Shown: one piece after another, positions 16,322 through 25,693 of the stretch
Numbering within the stretch: the first letter of the stretch is position 1
How the letters are laid out: the number at the start of each line of letters is the position of its first letter
Origin: JAFIFT01 sp020051095
Lineage (GTDB): Bacteria; Pseudomonadota; Gammaproteobacteria; Legionellales; Legionellaceae
Assembly (NCBI RefSeq): GCF_964199965.1
Contig: NZ_CAXMZT010000003.1
Span: forward strand, 290,098-354,097
Direction: 5' to 3'
Length of the DNA stretch: 64,000 nt
Notes under the pieces: generated by a model
Databases searched by the model: none
What the model saw: only the letters and a program-made list of their open reading frames with translations
What the model was told of the DNA's origin: nothing
Made by a program: the position numbers and the translations under genes

Positions 16322-19300
16322 ATGCAACTCAAGCAAATGAAAATATCAGGGTTCAAATCATTTGTGGACCCTGTCACAATTCATCTTCCCAGCCAATTAA
16401 TTGCTATTGTTGGTCCAAATGGGTGTGGAAAATCCAATATCATTGATGCCGTACGGTGGGTTTTAGGCGAAAGCTCTGCCAAAAATTTACGTGGCGATGC
16501 GATGACAGATGTCATATTTAATGGGGCAAGCACACGTCGTGCGGTTGGCCAAGCATCGGTTGAATTACGATTTGATAATCAGCTGGGTAAGATTGGGGGA
16601 CAATTTAATCAATACCAAGAAATTGCCATTAAACGAACGGTCAATCGAGATGGCGATTCCGCCTACTACCTCAATGGCAAACGCTGCCGAAAACGCGATA
16701 TCATTGATATTTTTCTTGGGACTGGCGCTGGTTCACGAGGCTATTCCATTATTAGTCAAGGGACCATCTCGCAACTTATTGAAGCAAAGCCCTTAACCCT
16801 ACGTTCCTATTTAGAGGAAGCCGCAGGCATCTCAAAATACAAAGAAAGACGGCGAGAAACCCTCCAACGTATCGAACATACGAAAGCCAACCTTGCTCGG
16901 ATTCATGACATCAGTCAAGAATTAGACAAGCAAGTCCAGCGTTTACAAAAACAAGCGAAAACCGCAGAAAAATATCTCCAATTAAAACAAGAAGCAACCC
17001 ACTGTCGCATAAAAATTTCTGCCTATAAATGGCAACATCATCATACACAACGCACATTGTATCAACAACAACTTGAAGAACTGACGCGAAAGATTACCGA
17101 CCTCAAACAACAGCGTGCGTCGTTTATTAATGAGGCAACTAAGGCACAAGCATCTCTCCAAGATCAGCAGCACCTTTTTAACCAAAAACAACAAGCTTAT
17201 TATGAGCAACAAAGCAAATTAGCACGCATCGAAGAACATGCCTTGATGCGCGAAAAAGAGCAACAAGCGATTACCAGCCAAATACATCAAGCGCAACAAG
17301 ACGCGCAGCAAATTGCACAAACGACAACGGATGAGCAATCCCAATTAAATAGTTGCCAACAACAGTTAGAGCAAACAGAAAAATTGCTCGTTGAAATGAA
17401 CCAAACATATGAACAGGCGTTAGCCGATTTAAACCATCTAGAACACCAACAACAAGAACAAACACAAGCTTACCAGCAATTAATAAGTCAGCAACAAACA
17501 CTAAACCATAGCCAACAATTAACCCAGCTTAAAATCGATCAGCTAAATGACAAGCAGCAACAGTGGATGATCCAGGTAGAAAACACGGACAGTCAGGAGT
17601 TAACAAAGACAATTGAACATTGCCAAAACCAGGCGCAGCAGCTAGAAAAAACTCTGCACCACTATGAAAAATCGATTGAAGCGCTTGAAACTGATATACA
17701 ATCTCATATAACTGACGAGCGAGGCCACCAGCAATCATTGCAAACGATTAAAAAAACCATCAAAGACCTTGAGGCTGATTATCAACACCTCTTACGCCAA
17801 AAAACGATCGTTGATGCGTCAATCGAGGCAAATAGTGGGAAGAAAGAGCAGTCAATCCCCTCTTTCCTACAACAACAAACGCCCGTTTTTCAGACAATTA
17901 CTGTCGCCGAAGAATGGCAGGCTGGATTTCAATGGATAGCATCTTTTCTCCTTCATGGCTATTTAGTGGAAAATACCCAGGATCTTCTCTCCCATAAAGC
18001 ACAACTTTCACAAAGTGGATTAGTCTTATGCCAATCAAATCCGCCTAAAAAATCAGTCCAAGGTCAAACATTAGCCGACGTCATCGATGGCCCGATTCCC
18101 GATACAAACCTCAAACTCAGCACTATTTATTTAGCTGAGTCAATTGAAGAAGCGTATGCAAAAATCGATTCTTTAGCAAACGATGCATCCATTCTGACTA
18201 AAGATGGTTATTGGTTAGGAAAGACCTGGCTTCAGTGCATGCCGGCAGATAATGAAGCGTCTGTCAACTTACTCGCACTCGTTCAAGACCAAAAACGTCT
18301 TAATCAATCGCTTGAAGACTTGTCAAATCAAATAAGCCTTTATCAACAAAAGCATCTAGAAAGTGAAAATAATCTCCAAGAGATTGGCCATTCCATTAAA
18401 GCAACGCAAGCAGCGCTTAGTCAGCAGCGTCAAGAACAACAAAAAACCCAAACTGAACTCACGCTTTGCCAACGCCAACAAAAGCAAGCTGAAATGGAGA
18501 AAATCCGGTTAAATGAGCTAAGCTTGCAATATCACACAGAGATTGAGTCAATTGTCTCAGAGCGACTCTTACTTGAAAAGCAATTGGAAAGTACTCAAAC
18601 CCAACAAAGCGATCTTGCGCTTCAATTGAATCAATTCGAACATCTCAGCTCTCAAGCTGAAACCGTCAAATTAAAAAAAGAAACGGTCATGCATTACCAC
18701 CAACAGTTGCAACAACACCAGTTAATGCAAAAGCAATTGCAACAAACTGAACAAAACAGTAAGCAGCAATTAACCTATTGGCAATCTCAACAAGAAAAGT
18801 TAGCGGCAAGGCTGACACAATTAAATGATTCGTTGGCCGACCTTGGAAATAAACAGGAATCGGATGATAAAGCAAATATTGATGACTTAAAAACGGAACA
18901 AAAAAGCAATAAGTTGCTTTTGGATCAGCTACAAGCTGATATTGAGCAACAAAAGCAAACAATAAGCTCATACTTACAGCAGGCCGATTCATTGCTTCAA
19001 CAAGCGAATGACGTTGAACATTTGTTCCAGGCAGCCCAATTACAAAAACAAGAAGCCACTATCCGTTTAGAAGAAGCACAAAATCAATTGGATCAATACG
19101 CTATTACCATTGAAGAGGCGATAACGCATTTAACAGAAACGGACACGATTGAGCATTTAAACCAACTGCTTAGCCATAATGAAAATCGTCTCCAACTACT
19201 TGGTGGCGTCAATCTGGCAGCAAAAGCCGAGCTCGATGAAGAAATAGCTCGTAAGCAAGCATTAGATGCCCAACAAGTCGATCTAGAGTCAGCTATCGAA

Positions 19301-19813
19301 TCACTTAACCAAGCCATCAATAAAATTGACCAAGAAACCAAAACACGATTCAATGAAACGTTCGAACAAGTCAACAAAACCTTTCAACATCTGTTCCCAA
19401 CGGTTTTTGGCGGGGGCAAAGCATCATTAACCCTTGAAGGAGATGACTGGCTTGAAAGTGGTGTCATGGTGATGGCACAACCTCCTGGAAAGCGAAACAC
19501 GACCATACAGCTTCTCTCAGGAGGTGAAAAGGCCCTTACCGCCGTTGCGCTGGTATTTGCTCTTTTCCAATTAAACCCATCCCCTTTTTGTTTACTCGAT
19601 GAGGTCGATGCGCCGTTAGATGATGCGAATGTCGGTCGGTTTTGTCAATTAGTCAAGCAAATGTCTGACCAAGTCCAATTTTTAATAATTACACACAATA
19701 AGGTTACCATGACGCTTGCTAAACATTTGATTGGAGTCACCATGCGTGAACCGGGAGTTTCGAGATTGGTCGCAGTAGACGTTGCAGAAGCCATCGAATT
19801 GAGCGCGAAGTGA
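16322..19813 (+). CDS. smc: Chromosome segregation ATPase SMC
   Basis: Condensin subunit of 1163 residues that folds chromosomes. Walker A GPNGCGKS is at residues 31-38; two long Gln-rich coiled coils (about 165-500 and 640-980) flank a hinge at about 510-640. The ABC signature LLSGGEKAL begins at 1064 and Walker B LLDEVD at about 1091. The ATG lacks an obvious ribosome binding site. The presence of smc implies ScpA/ScpB partners elsewhere and absence of MukBEF, as known for many non-enteric gammaproteobacteria. Confidence 0.97.
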   Translation: MQLKQMKISGFKSFVDPVTIHLPSQLIAIVGPNGCGKSNIIDAVRWVLGESSAKNLRGDAMTDVIFNGASTRRAVGQASVELRFDNQLGKIGGQFNQYQEIAIKRTVNRDGDSAYYLNGKRCRKRDIIDIFLGTGAGSRGYSIISQGTISQLIEAKPLTLRSYLEEAAGISKYKERRRETLQRIEHTKANLARIHDISQELDKQVQRLQKQAKTAEKYLQLKQEATHCRIKISAYKWQHHHTQRTLYQQQLEELTRKITDLKQQRASFINEATKAQASLQDQQHLFNQKQQAYYEQQSKLARIEEHALMREKEQQAITSQIHQAQQDAQQIAQTTTDEQSQLNSCQQQLEQTEKLLVEMNQTYEQALADLNHLEHQQQEQTQAYQQLISQQQTLNHSQQLTQLKIDQLNDKQQQWMIQVENTDSQELTKTIEHCQNQAQQLEKTLHHYEKSIEALETDIQSHITDERGHQQSLQTIKKTIKDLEADYQHLLRQKTIVDASIEANSGKKEQSIPSFLQQQTPVFQTITVAEEWQAGFQWIASFLLHGYLVENTQDLLSHKAQLSQSGLVLCQSNPPKKSVQGQTLADVIDGPIPDTNLKLSTIYLAESIEEAYAKIDSLANDASILTKDGYWLGKTWLQCMPADNEASVNLLALVQDQKRLNQSLEDLSNQISLYQQKHLESENNLQEIGHSIKATQAALSQQRQEQQKTQTELTLCQRQQKQAEMEKIRLNELSLQYHTEIESIVSERLLLEKQLESTQTQQSDLALQLNQFEHLSSQAETVKLKKETVMHYHQQLQQHQLMQKQLQQTEQNSKQQLTYWQSQQEKLAARLTQLNDSLADLGNKQESDDKANIDDLKTEQKSNKLLLDQLQADIEQQKQTISSYLQQADSLLQQANDVEHLFQAAQLQKQEATIRLEEAQNQLDQYAITIEEAITHLTETDTIEHLNQLLSHNENRLQLLGGVNLAAKAELDEEIARKQALDAQQVDLESAIESLNQAINKIDQETKTRFNETFEQVNKTFQHLFPTVFGGGKASLTLEGDDWLESGVMVMAQPPGKRNTTIQLLSGGEKALTAVALVFALFQLNPSPFCLLDEVDAPLDDANVGRFCQLVKQMSDQVQFLIITHNKVTMTLAKHLIGVTMREPGVSRLVAVDVAEAIELSAK

Positions 19814-19815
19814 GC

Positions 19816-19845
19816 TTGACAAATGGTTTCTGCCAATTAGATACT
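19816..19845 (+). promoter_or_regulatory. Promoter of zipA
   Basis: A perfect -35 TTGACA (19816-19821), an 18-base spacer, and GATACT (19840-19845). It begins three bases after the smc stop, so zipA and the genes behind it can be transcribed apart from smc. Confidence 0.65.
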
Positions 19846-19882
19846 GTAAAATATTACCTAAAAATCTTTCACTGGAGACATC

Positions 19883-20530
19883 ATGCAAGCGAATATAAGC
19901 TTGGCCTTTAATCTATTACTACTAGGTGGGGTTATCTATGCGATTTTTCGCATTTTAAGAAAACAACCCTCTTCGGATATTGCTGATACAACATCAAACC
20001 ACCCTAAAGATATTATCGAACGAGATGATATCATTGCAATCCGGAAAATTACTCCCCCAGAAACCGTTGTTTCAATGGATAAATTCCATAAGGAAGAACC
20101 CACCTCAAAAATGAGAAAATCGGATAACCCCCACCAACTCTATTTCCTTGTTCCTAACAAGCAACCGCATTTTCAAGGATATGACTTACTTCAAAGTTTG
20201 CTTGCTGCCAAATTACGGTTTGGGGAAGGCAATTTTTTCCATTATTACCAACAACAAAATGGGATTACTGAATCCGTATTTACTGTCGCAGCAACGAGTG
20301 AAACAGGCCAGTTTGATTTAAATAAAATGCATGCTTTTACTACCAGAGGCTTGTGCTTGTTTATTGAACCAAAGGCAGATGAGTCTTCTAATAAAGATGC
20401 GCAAGCTATTCTGCTACAAACCGCCAAGCGATTGTGTCAACTTTTAGATGCAACTTTGTTGGATGAGACGCAAAAACCAATGAGCCATCCCATGACGAAT
20501 GCCTCCACTGAAACCGCCTCAGCGACATAA
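19883..20530 (+). CDS. zipA: Cell division protein ZipA
   Basis: Inner-membrane protein that tethers FtsZ. The 215 residues have an N-terminal transmembrane helix (residues 6-23), a short charged linker, and a C-terminal FtsZ-binding domain from about residue 88 (QLYFLVPNKQPHFQG onward, FTVAATSETGQFDLNKMHAFTTRGLCLF). The linker is much shorter than in E. coli (328 residues in total). TGGAGA precedes the ATG. The smc-zipA pairing is common in gammaproteobacteria, but the usual third member, ligA, is absent. Confidence 0.9.
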   Translation: MQANISLAFNLLLLGGVIYAIFRILRKQPSSDIADTTSNHPKDIIERDDIIAIRKITPPETVVSMDKFHKEEPTSKMRKSDNPHQLYFLVPNKQPHFQGYDLLQSLLAAKLRFGEGNFFHYYQQQNGITESVFTVAATSETGQFDLNKMHAFTTRGLCLFIEPKADESSNKDAQAILLQTAKRLCQLLDATLLDETQKPMSHPMTNASTETASAT

Positions 20531-20549
20531 CCAAAGGTAGATTGGAATA

Positions 20550-21908
20550 ATGAAACTAGCGCAGATAGCCCTTTGGTTAAGTCAGCAATGTGACCTCGAT
20601 TTAACCGTTAATCAAATCGTGTCTGATAGCAGGCTTGTTAAACCAGGCGATGTTTTTGTCGCCTTATCTGGCGAAACATACCAAGGGCATAACTTTATTA
20701 GTGCGGCAGCCCAGCAAGGCGCCATTGCAGCAATCACTGACAAACAAGATCCGGATGTAACTATCCCTCAGTTTGTGGTAAACGATCCGCTAGTAGCATT
20801 AACCACCATGGCAATAGCGCATCGTCAACAAGTCAAATGCCCAACTGTCGCCCTAACGGGTAGTAATGGTAAGACAACTGTGAAAGAGATGATCTACACC
20901 GCGTTACCCAAACCCGCGCTCGCAACTACTGGGAATTTGAATAACCATATAGGCGTTCCACTCAGTGTCCTTCGCCTGAGACCCGAACATCGTTATGCTG
21001 CCTTCGAACTTGGTGCAAATCACCTTGGTGAAATTGCTCAAACGGTGAAAATTGCCCAACCGGATGTTGCTTTAATAAATAATATCGGCCCAGCACATAT
21101 TGAGGGCTTTGGTAGCATTGATGGGGTTGCAAAAGCCAAGGGCGAAATTTACAGTGGTCTGAAAAAAGAAGGGATTGCCGTTATCAATGATGATGATAAT
21201 TACAACCATTTCTGGGATGACATCATCAAGGATAAATCCGTTATTCGATTTTCCATGACCCACACAGCCGATGTTTATGCAGACAATATTATCATGGATC
21301 AATACAACTGTGCCCATTTCCAAGTACACTTTCCTTCTCAAATAACGGCTGATATCCATTTGCAAGTACCTGGCCGCCACTTGGTTGCCAATGCGTTAGC
21401 TGCCGCCAGTTGTTTATTTGCTCTTAATATACCCATCGACAATATTGTCACAGGCCTCAATCAATTTAAGGGCGTAAAAGGTCGCTTTCAACGCATGAAA
21501 GGACAAAAAGAAAGTTGTATCATTGATGATAGCTATAATGCCAATCTAAATTCCACACAACGTGCCATTGAAGCTCTGGCGCAATACCCTGGTAAACGCA
21601 TATTAATCATGGGTGACATGGCTGAGCTAGGCTCTTGGGGAATCGAACATCATCAACAAATTGGAAATTTAGCAAAACAAAATCATATCGACATGGTCAT
21701 TACCCTTGGAAATTTATCGTCTCACACCAGCGAATCATTTGGTGACAATGCTTTTCATTTCAACGATATTGGCAGCCTGATTGATCATGTCAGAGGCTTA
21801 TTGGCTTCTGATGTAACCCTATTGATTAAAGGTTCGCGCAGTGCCCGAATGGAAAGGGTTGTTGATGCGTTAAAAGAAAAAGAACTACACGCAGATGCGT
21901 CGAGTTAA
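20550..21908 (+). CDS. murF: UDP-MurNAc-tripeptide--D-Ala-D-Ala ligase
   Basis: Last cytoplasmic amino-acid ligase of peptidoglycan synthesis; it adds D-Ala-D-Ala. The 452 residues have the Mur ligase ATP site TGSNGKTTVKEM (near 110), the N-terminal UDP-substrate domain with SDSRLVKPGDVFVALSG, and the C-terminal domain starting at IIDDSYNANLNST. It begins 19 bases after zipA and opens the run murF-mraY-murD-ftsW. The usual upstream neighbour murE is not present. Confidence 0.97.
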   Translation: MKLAQIALWLSQQCDLDLTVNQIVSDSRLVKPGDVFVALSGETYQGHNFISAAAQQGAIAAITDKQDPDVTIPQFVVNDPLVALTTMAIAHRQQVKCPTVALTGSNGKTTVKEMIYTALPKPALATTGNLNNHIGVPLSVLRLRPEHRYAAFELGANHLGEIAQTVKIAQPDVALINNIGPAHIEGFGSIDGVAKAKGEIYSGLKKEGIAVINDDDNYNHFWDDIIKDKSVIRFSMTHTADVYADNIIMDQYNCAHFQVHFPSQITADIHLQVPGRHLVANALAAASCLFALNIPIDNIVTGLNQFKGVKGRFQRMKGQKESCIIDDSYNANLNSTQRAIEALAQYPGKRILIMGDMAELGSWGIEHHQQIGNLAKQNHIDMVITLGNLSSHTSESFGDNAFHFNDIGSLIDHVRGLLASDVTLLIKGSRSARMERVVDALKEKELHADASS

Positions 21909-21936
21909 CACGAAAGATACATAAGGAATCTAAAAA

Positions 21937-23022
21937 ATGCTCTATTGGTTAACCCAATATTTTCAAGGTCAATACCATGCTCTTAGGGTATTTCAATACC
22001 TGACCTTTCGTTCAATATTAGCCGCTTTCACCGCTTTGCTGCTAACAATTATCTTTGGCCCTATATTAATAAAATGGCTTAAACAGGTTCAGATAGGCCA
22101 AATGATTCGGGATGACGGTCCTCAATCACACTTTAGTAAGAAAGGCACTCCGACGATGGGTGGCGTTCTTATTATCTTTGGTATCACGATGAGTGTGTTG
22201 TTATGGGGTGATCTAAGCCAACCAGCGTTATGGTTGGTTTTACTAGTCATGCTAGGGTTTGCTTTAATTGGCTGGGTAGATGATTATCGCAAGGTGGTAC
22301 AAAAAAATAGTAAGGGGTTACCGGGTCGCTGGAAATATTTTTGGCAATCAGTCGTGGCACTTATCGCTTTGGTGTGGCTATACAGCCAAGCGATTTTGCC
22401 TGTTCATACTCAATTAACTATCCCATTTTTTAAATCATGGCTAATTGACTTAGGCATTTTCTTTCCCATATTCGGTTATTTCGTCGTTGTCGGTAGCAGT
22501 AATGCCGTCAATTTGACCGATGGTCTTGATGGCTTGGCTATCGTCCCCGTTATCATGGTTGGCGGTGCTCTTGGGATATTTGCTTATGCCTCCTCCAATG
22601 CTATTTATGCCCATTATTTAGCAATGCCGTTTGTGCCTCGCACTGGCGAGCTAACCATATTTTGCTCTGCCATGGTGGGAGCTGGTTTAGGTTTTTTATG
22701 GTTCAACAGCTATCCAGCCCAAGTATTTATGGGTGATGTCGGGTCGTTATCGCTTGGCGCGGCATTAGGGATGATTGCGGTGGTGATTCGCCAAGAGCTG
22801 GTATTAATGATTATGGGCGGTTTATTTGTTATTGAGACATTGTCCGTCATTTTACAAGTGGGCTACTTCAAAGCCACCGGTGGAAAACGACTATTCCGAA
22901 TGGCGCCATTACATCACCATTTTGAATTAATGGGATGGCCTGAACCAAAAGTGATTGTTCGATTTTGGATTCTTACTGTCTTTTTCGTCCTTTTTGGACT
23001 CGCAACTCTGAAATTACGTTGA
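21937..23022 (+). CDS. mraY: Phospho-MurNAc-pentapeptide transferase
   Basis: Integral membrane enzyme that makes lipid I from UDP-MurNAc-pentapeptide and undecaprenyl phosphate. The 361 residues (360 in E. coli) form about 10 helices. Catalytic motifs are GWVDDYRKVVQKNSKGL (Asp pair), NLTDGLDGLA and the cytosolic PLHHHFE. AAGGA precedes the ATG. It lies 28 bases after murF in the same unit. Confidence 0.98.
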   Translation: MLYWLTQYFQGQYHALRVFQYLTFRSILAAFTALLLTIIFGPILIKWLKQVQIGQMIRDDGPQSHFSKKGTPTMGGVLIIFGITMSVLLWGDLSQPALWLVLLVMLGFALIGWVDDYRKVVQKNSKGLPGRWKYFWQSVVALIALVWLYSQAILPVHTQLTIPFFKSWLIDLGIFFPIFGYFVVVGSSNAVNLTDGLDGLAIVPVIMVGGALGIFAYASSNAIYAHYLAMPFVPRTGELTIFCSAMVGAGLGFLWFNSYPAQVFMGDVGSLSLGAALGMIAVVIRQELVLMIMGGLFVIETLSVILQVGYFKATGGKRLFRMAPLHHHFELMGWPEPKVIVRFWILTVFFVLFGLATLKLR

Positions 23023-23032
23023 GAGAAATGCC

Positions 23033-24370
23033 ATGCAAAACCGTCTTCAATTAGTTATTGGTATTGGAAAAACAGGTGAATCAATCGGGCGCTGGTTAGC
23101 TCGTCACAATCAACGTTTTGTTTTCTTTGATACGCGCTCTGAGCCCCCGCAAAAAGCAGCCATTGAAAAATTATTCCCCGATGCTGCACTTTATTGTGGT
23201 CTTTTGCCTGAATCAATTTGGGCGAATATTGAAAAAATCTATGTTAGTCCGGGCGTCGATTTTCGACACCCCGTCATGACACAAGCCCTCAAAACAAAGA
23301 TACCACTTAGTAATGATATCGATTGTTTAGCCGCTGAAATCGGTGATGCGCAAGTGGTAGCAATTACAGGTACCAATGGAAAATCCACCGTCACCGAGCT
23401 TGTTGGCTTAATGGCAAAAACTGACCAACATCCCGTTGTGGTTGCAGGCAACATTGGTTTGCCCGTTCTTGATCAACTGGAAACTGCTCCCTCTAATGCG
23501 TTATGGGTTTTGGAATTATCCAGTTTCCAACTCGATTTGAGTAAACATCTTAAACCATCTGCTACCACTATTTTAAATATCACCCCCGATCACCTCGACA
23601 GGCATGGAACGTTTGCAAATTATATTGAGTCAAAACAAAAAATTTACAAACAGGCGCAATTTGCTGTTTATAATCGTCAAGACACTAATACCTACCCCCC
23701 CGAAAATGTTGAATCAACAAGCTTTGGATTAGACAAGCCTAATGCCAATCAATGGGGAATAGATTACCTGGATGACCAACCTTATCTTTGCTATGGTGCA
23801 AAAAAAATCCTGTCAACCTCATCACTCAAACTGAAAGGACAACATTTCTGGCAAAATGCACTGGCTGCTTCAGCTTTAGCGCATCGGATGAATATCTCTA
23901 TCGAAGCAATCACAAAGGTTTTATCAACCTACCAAGGCTTGCCCTATCGGACGCAATGGGTGGCAACGATTAACCAGGTTGACTATATCAATGATTCAAA
24001 GGGAACCAACGTGGGAGCAACACAGTCTGCCATCCAAGGGATCGGTTCTACCATACCAGGGAAACTCATTCTTATTGCAGGAGGGCAAGGAAAAGGGGCG
24101 GATTTTTCTTTATTACAGCCCTGCGTCAAGCAGTATGTCAAAGCAGCATTCATTTATGGGCAAGATGGTCCATTGTTAGTTGAAGCCCTAAAAAACCATA
24201 CTCAAGTAACGGCAACCAGTGGGTTGAAAGAATCGCTACGACACGCTTTTGAAATTGCCAAACCAGGAGACTGTGTCTTATTCTCACCCGCTTGTGCAAG
24301 CTTCGATGGCTTTAAAGACTTTAACCATCGCGGTGAAGTCTTTAATGAATTGGTCGAGGCATTAAAATGA
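23033..24370 (+). CDS. murD: UDP-MurNAc-L-alanine--D-glutamate ligase
   Basis: Adds D-Glu to UDP-MurNAc-L-Ala. The 445 residues include an N-terminal Rossmann-like domain, the central ATP site ITGTNGKSTVTEL, the catalytic-region LNITPDHLDRHG, and the C-terminal domain with SKGTNVGAT and FSPACASFDGFKDFNHRG. It lies ten bases after mraY and overlaps ftsW by four (ATGA). Confidence 0.97.
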   Translation: MQNRLQLVIGIGKTGESIGRWLARHNQRFVFFDTRSEPPQKAAIEKLFPDAALYCGLLPESIWANIEKIYVSPGVDFRHPVMTQALKTKIPLSNDIDCLAAEIGDAQVVAITGTNGKSTVTELVGLMAKTDQHPVVVAGNIGLPVLDQLETAPSNALWVLELSSFQLDLSKHLKPSATTILNITPDHLDRHGTFANYIESKQKIYKQAQFAVYNRQDTNTYPPENVESTSFGLDKPNANQWGIDYLDDQPYLCYGAKKILSTSSLKLKGQHFWQNALAASALAHRMNISIEAITKVLSTYQGLPYRTQWVATINQVDYINDSKGTNVGATQSAIQGIGSTIPGKLILIAGGQGKGADFSLLQPCVKQYVKAAFIYGQDGPLLVEALKNHTQVTATSGLKESLRHAFEIAKPGDCVLFSPACASFDGFKDFNHRGEVFNELVEALK

Positions 24371-25524
24371 TAGGGTTGGCATACCAGAAACACCCGTTTT
24401 CAGGCCCAGCATTATCTCAGTTAGATAATTGGCTACTAGGGGTTGCTGTTACCTTAATCTTACTAGGGCTTATCATGGTATGTTCAAGTGCTATCATGGT
24501 CTCCACATCCCAATATCACCAACCTTTTTTTTACCTAATAAGGCAATTATTGTTCCTGAGTATTGGGTTGGTTGTCGCAAAAGTAATATTGCATATTGAT
24601 TCCTCTATTTGGCAGCGCTATAGCGTGCCGGCATTATTCACTTGTTTATTTTTATTGCTCATCGTCCTTATCCCTGGCATTGGTAAAGTCGTCAATGGCT
24701 CACGTCGCTGGCTTGCTTTTGGCCCAATTGGCATACAAGTTTCTGAAATAGCTAAACTAACGATGGTCGTGTATATGGCCAGTTATTTGGTGCGACAAAA
24801 AGACAAGGTCACCTCCCAACTATCAGGCTTTATCAATCCCATGATTGTGCTCGGCATTGTATCCCTACTTCTATTAAGGGAGCCCGATTTTGGTGCTACT
24901 GTGGTCATCAGTTTTACTGTGATGAGTATGTTATTTATCGCTGGCGTAAAATTTCGCTATTACACACTTTTCTTGATTGTTGTTGCCTTCGCCCTGACAA
25001 TGATTGCCCTTTCATCGCCTTATCGCGTTGCGCGTTTAACTGCTTTTTTGGATCCCTGGGCCGATCAATTTAATACAGGTTATCAGCTAACCCAAGCATT
25101 AATTGCATTTGGGCGAGGGGGAATTTGGGGCGTGGGACTCGGCGATAGCGTTCAAAAACTATTCTATCTTCCCGAATCTCATACAGATTTTCTATTTGCT
25201 GTACTAGCTGAAGAGCTTGGATTCGCAGGCGTTATGCTAGTTGTGATATTGTATTGTATACTGATTATGAGAGGCATCAAAATTGCAAATAACGCGTATC
25301 GACAACAACGCTTATTTGCAGCATATGTCGCTTATGGGTTAACCTTTTGGTTAGCGTTACAGAGCTTTATCAACATGGGCGTCAATGCTGGTTTATTGCC
25401 AACCAAGGGACTGACCTTGCCTTTACTGAGTTATGGTGGGGCAAGTTTAATAATAAATTGTATCATGATTGCTTGTTTGTTGAGAATCGATTACGAGAAC
25501 AAAGTGTCTGCTGCAATGCAGTAA
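24367..25524 (+). CDS. ftsW: Division peptidoglycan glycosyltransferase FtsW
   Basis: SEDS-family septal glycan polymerase, usually working with FtsI, which is not in this window. The 385 residues form about 10 helices; the conserved segments GSRRWLAFGPIGIQVSEIAKL and PESHTDFLFAVLAEELGF and the C-terminal GLTLPLLSYGGASL are all present. It overlaps murD by four bases. In E. coli murG follows; here 169 bases without a recognisable gene lead to murC. Confidence 0.96.
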   Translation: MIGLAYQKHPFSGPALSQLDNWLLGVAVTLILLGLIMVCSSAIMVSTSQYHQPFFYLIRQLLFLSIGLVVAKVILHIDSSIWQRYSVPALFTCLFLLLIVLIPGIGKVVNGSRRWLAFGPIGIQVSEIAKLTMVVYMASYLVRQKDKVTSQLSGFINPMIVLGIVSLLLLREPDFGATVVISFTVMSMLFIAGVKFRYYTLFLIVVAFALTMIALSSPYRVARLTAFLDPWADQFNTGYQLTQALIAFGRGGIWGVGLGDSVQKLFYLPESHTDFLFAVLAEELGFAGVMLVVILYCILIMRGIKIANNAYRQQRLFAAYVAYGLTFWLALQSFINMGVNAGLLPTKGLTLPLLSYGGASLIINCIMIACLLRIDYENKVSAAMQ

Positions 25525-25693
25525 TATACGGGATTTTCGCAATACTGCTGGGGCAAGGAGAAAATGATTTTAGGGATGCGCTTTCACGAGGGAACGTCCC
25601 GATTGAATGTCCGATTTTAAGGTCATTTTTTTGCGAAATAATTAGAAAAATTGCCTCCATTTGGCAGCGGACCAATCAGGCAAGGGGAACGCG

